Part shown: one piece after another, positions 63,493 through 64,000 of the stretch
Numbering within the stretch: position 1 is the first letter of the stretch
How the letters are laid out: each line of letters begins with the position of its first letter
Source of the DNA: Halobacillus amylolyticus
GTDB taxonomy: Bacteria; Bacillota; Bacilli; Bacillales; Halobacillaceae
Direction of reading: 5' to 3'
NCBI RefSeq assembly: GCF_022921115.1
Contig: NZ_CP095075.1
Coordinates: forward strand, 1,440,001 to 1,504,000
Length of the DNA: 64,000 nucleotides
Program-made: the position numbers and the translations under genes
The notes under the pieces: generated by a model
The model's database searches: none
The model's input: the letters and a program-made list of their open reading frames with translations, nothing else
Told to the model about the DNA's origin: nothing

Positions 63493-64000
63493 CACACATT
63501 CACCCCATTCATCAGCTTTCCAACTGCTTGTTTAATATTGTCCTGGCGCATGAGGGACTCACCTACTAATACCGCTTCCGCACCATAACTTGCGACCTGC
63601 TTCATATCGTCATGAGTGAAAATTCCACTTTCAGAAACGAGCAGCGACTCCTTTGGAACAAGCTCCGCCATCCGCCTCGTTTGCTCAAGTGATGTTTCAA
63701 ACGTGTGCAAGTTACGATTATTAATCCCTACCATCTCTGGGGTAAACTCCTTCAACAATCCTTCGAGCGTTTCCTCACTATGCACCTCAACTAGCACTTC
63801 TAGTCCCGCTTCATATGCCTGCGAATAAAGTTCATGTAATTTGCTCGCTTCCATCGCTTCCCCAATTAACAAAATGGCATCAGCCCCAATTAACTGACTT
63901 TCAGCGACCTGAACCGGGTCGATAATGAAATCCTTCCTCATCACCGGTACATTCACAGACTTTTTAATATCAGTCAAGAAATCACGATGTCCTTGGAAGA
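63492..64000 (-). CDS. trpC: indole-3-glycerol phosphate synthase, C-terminal part (cut by window edge)
   Basis: The last ~169 residues of TrpC, reading from the right edge: FQGHRDFLTDIKKSVNVPVM then RKDFIIDPVQVAES (substrate/catalytic Lys and Glu region), VEVHSEETL, MVGINNRNLHTFE and ESGIFTHDDM, ending MNGVNV. The frame is open past the edge, so the start lies outside. Followed by trpF, trpB, trpA and trpG in one operon. Confidence 0.96.
   Translation of the reverse strand, partial: FQGHRDFLTDIKKSVNVPVMRKDFIIDPVQVAESQLIGADAILLIGEAMEASKLHELYSQAYEAGLEVLVEVHSEETLEGLLKEFTPEMVGINNRNLHTFETSLEQTRRMAELVPKESLLVSESGIFTHDDMKQVASYGAEAVLVGESLMRQDNIKQAVGKLMNGVNV

Overview
The window comes from a low-GC, endospore-forming member of the Bacillaceae. 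Three things point there: an rrn operon end with Bacillus-type tandem promoters, spore-protein genes (sspE, sspK), and gene order matching the B. subtilis yfhF-recX-yfhH...sspK-yfhP-mutY...sspE-ygaC-ygaD-ygaE-gsaB-bcp(ygaF)-perR-ygzB-ygxA-rrn block. Rather acidic proteins and DppA, CtaM, YfhJ and Lin0512 homologues fit a moderately halophilic or marine relative (Halobacillus/Virgibacillus-like). That placement is an inference.

Layout: 1-2.7 kb is the start of an rrn operon on the minus strand (partial 23S, spacer, 16S, two promoters). 2.7-17 kb is the perR/gsaB neighbourhood: oxidative-stress genes (perR, bcp), a three-gene operon (M29 aminopeptidase, hydroxyacid dehydrogenase, cobalamin adenosyltransferase), and a decayed Bce-type peptide-antibiotic sensing and export module with an intact histidine kinase. 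17-30 kb holds a WalR-box-bearing LytE-like cell-wall hydrolase, mutY, spore genes, the glucose PTS (glcT-ptsG-ptsH with a RAT antiterminator), recX and yfhF. 30-34 kb is an accessory patch with gene remnants, a strongly structured candidate RNA directly before an acetyltransferase, and a broken acetyltransferase. 34-38 kb is the methionine-to-cysteine operon yrrT-luxS-mccA-mccB behind a CymR-like box. 38-45 kb has a frameshifted DEAD-box helicase, a frameshifted LysM-M14 peptidase, an orphan SAM riboswitch with a mini-ORF, and argGH under a T-box. 45-50 kb has a drug exporter, a MITE-like element with target duplications, a damaged peroxiredoxin and an unknown membrane protein pair. 50-58 kb has preQ1-riboswitch/queCDE, PAP2, dppA plus a frameshifted LD-carboxypeptidase, a PLD-like protein, and ctaB-ctaM. 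58-64 kb has tRNA-Ala, a sodium:solute symporter and the 3' part of a trp operon (trpC-F-B-A) ending in trpG/pabA.

Several genes are broken. Four (at about 32.48, 38.50, 40.17 and 55.15 kb) differ from an intact frame by exactly one base in a homopolymer, so assembly or sequencing error is a real alternative to true inactivation. The Bce module (two in-frame TGA codons and a large fusion deletion) and the peroxiredoxin (several lesions) look like real decay. The best candidates for undescribed biology are the structured RNA at 30348-30538, whose terminator arm is also the Shine-Dalgarno of the next gene, and the SAM riboswitch at 41.7 kb that has no recognisable target gene.
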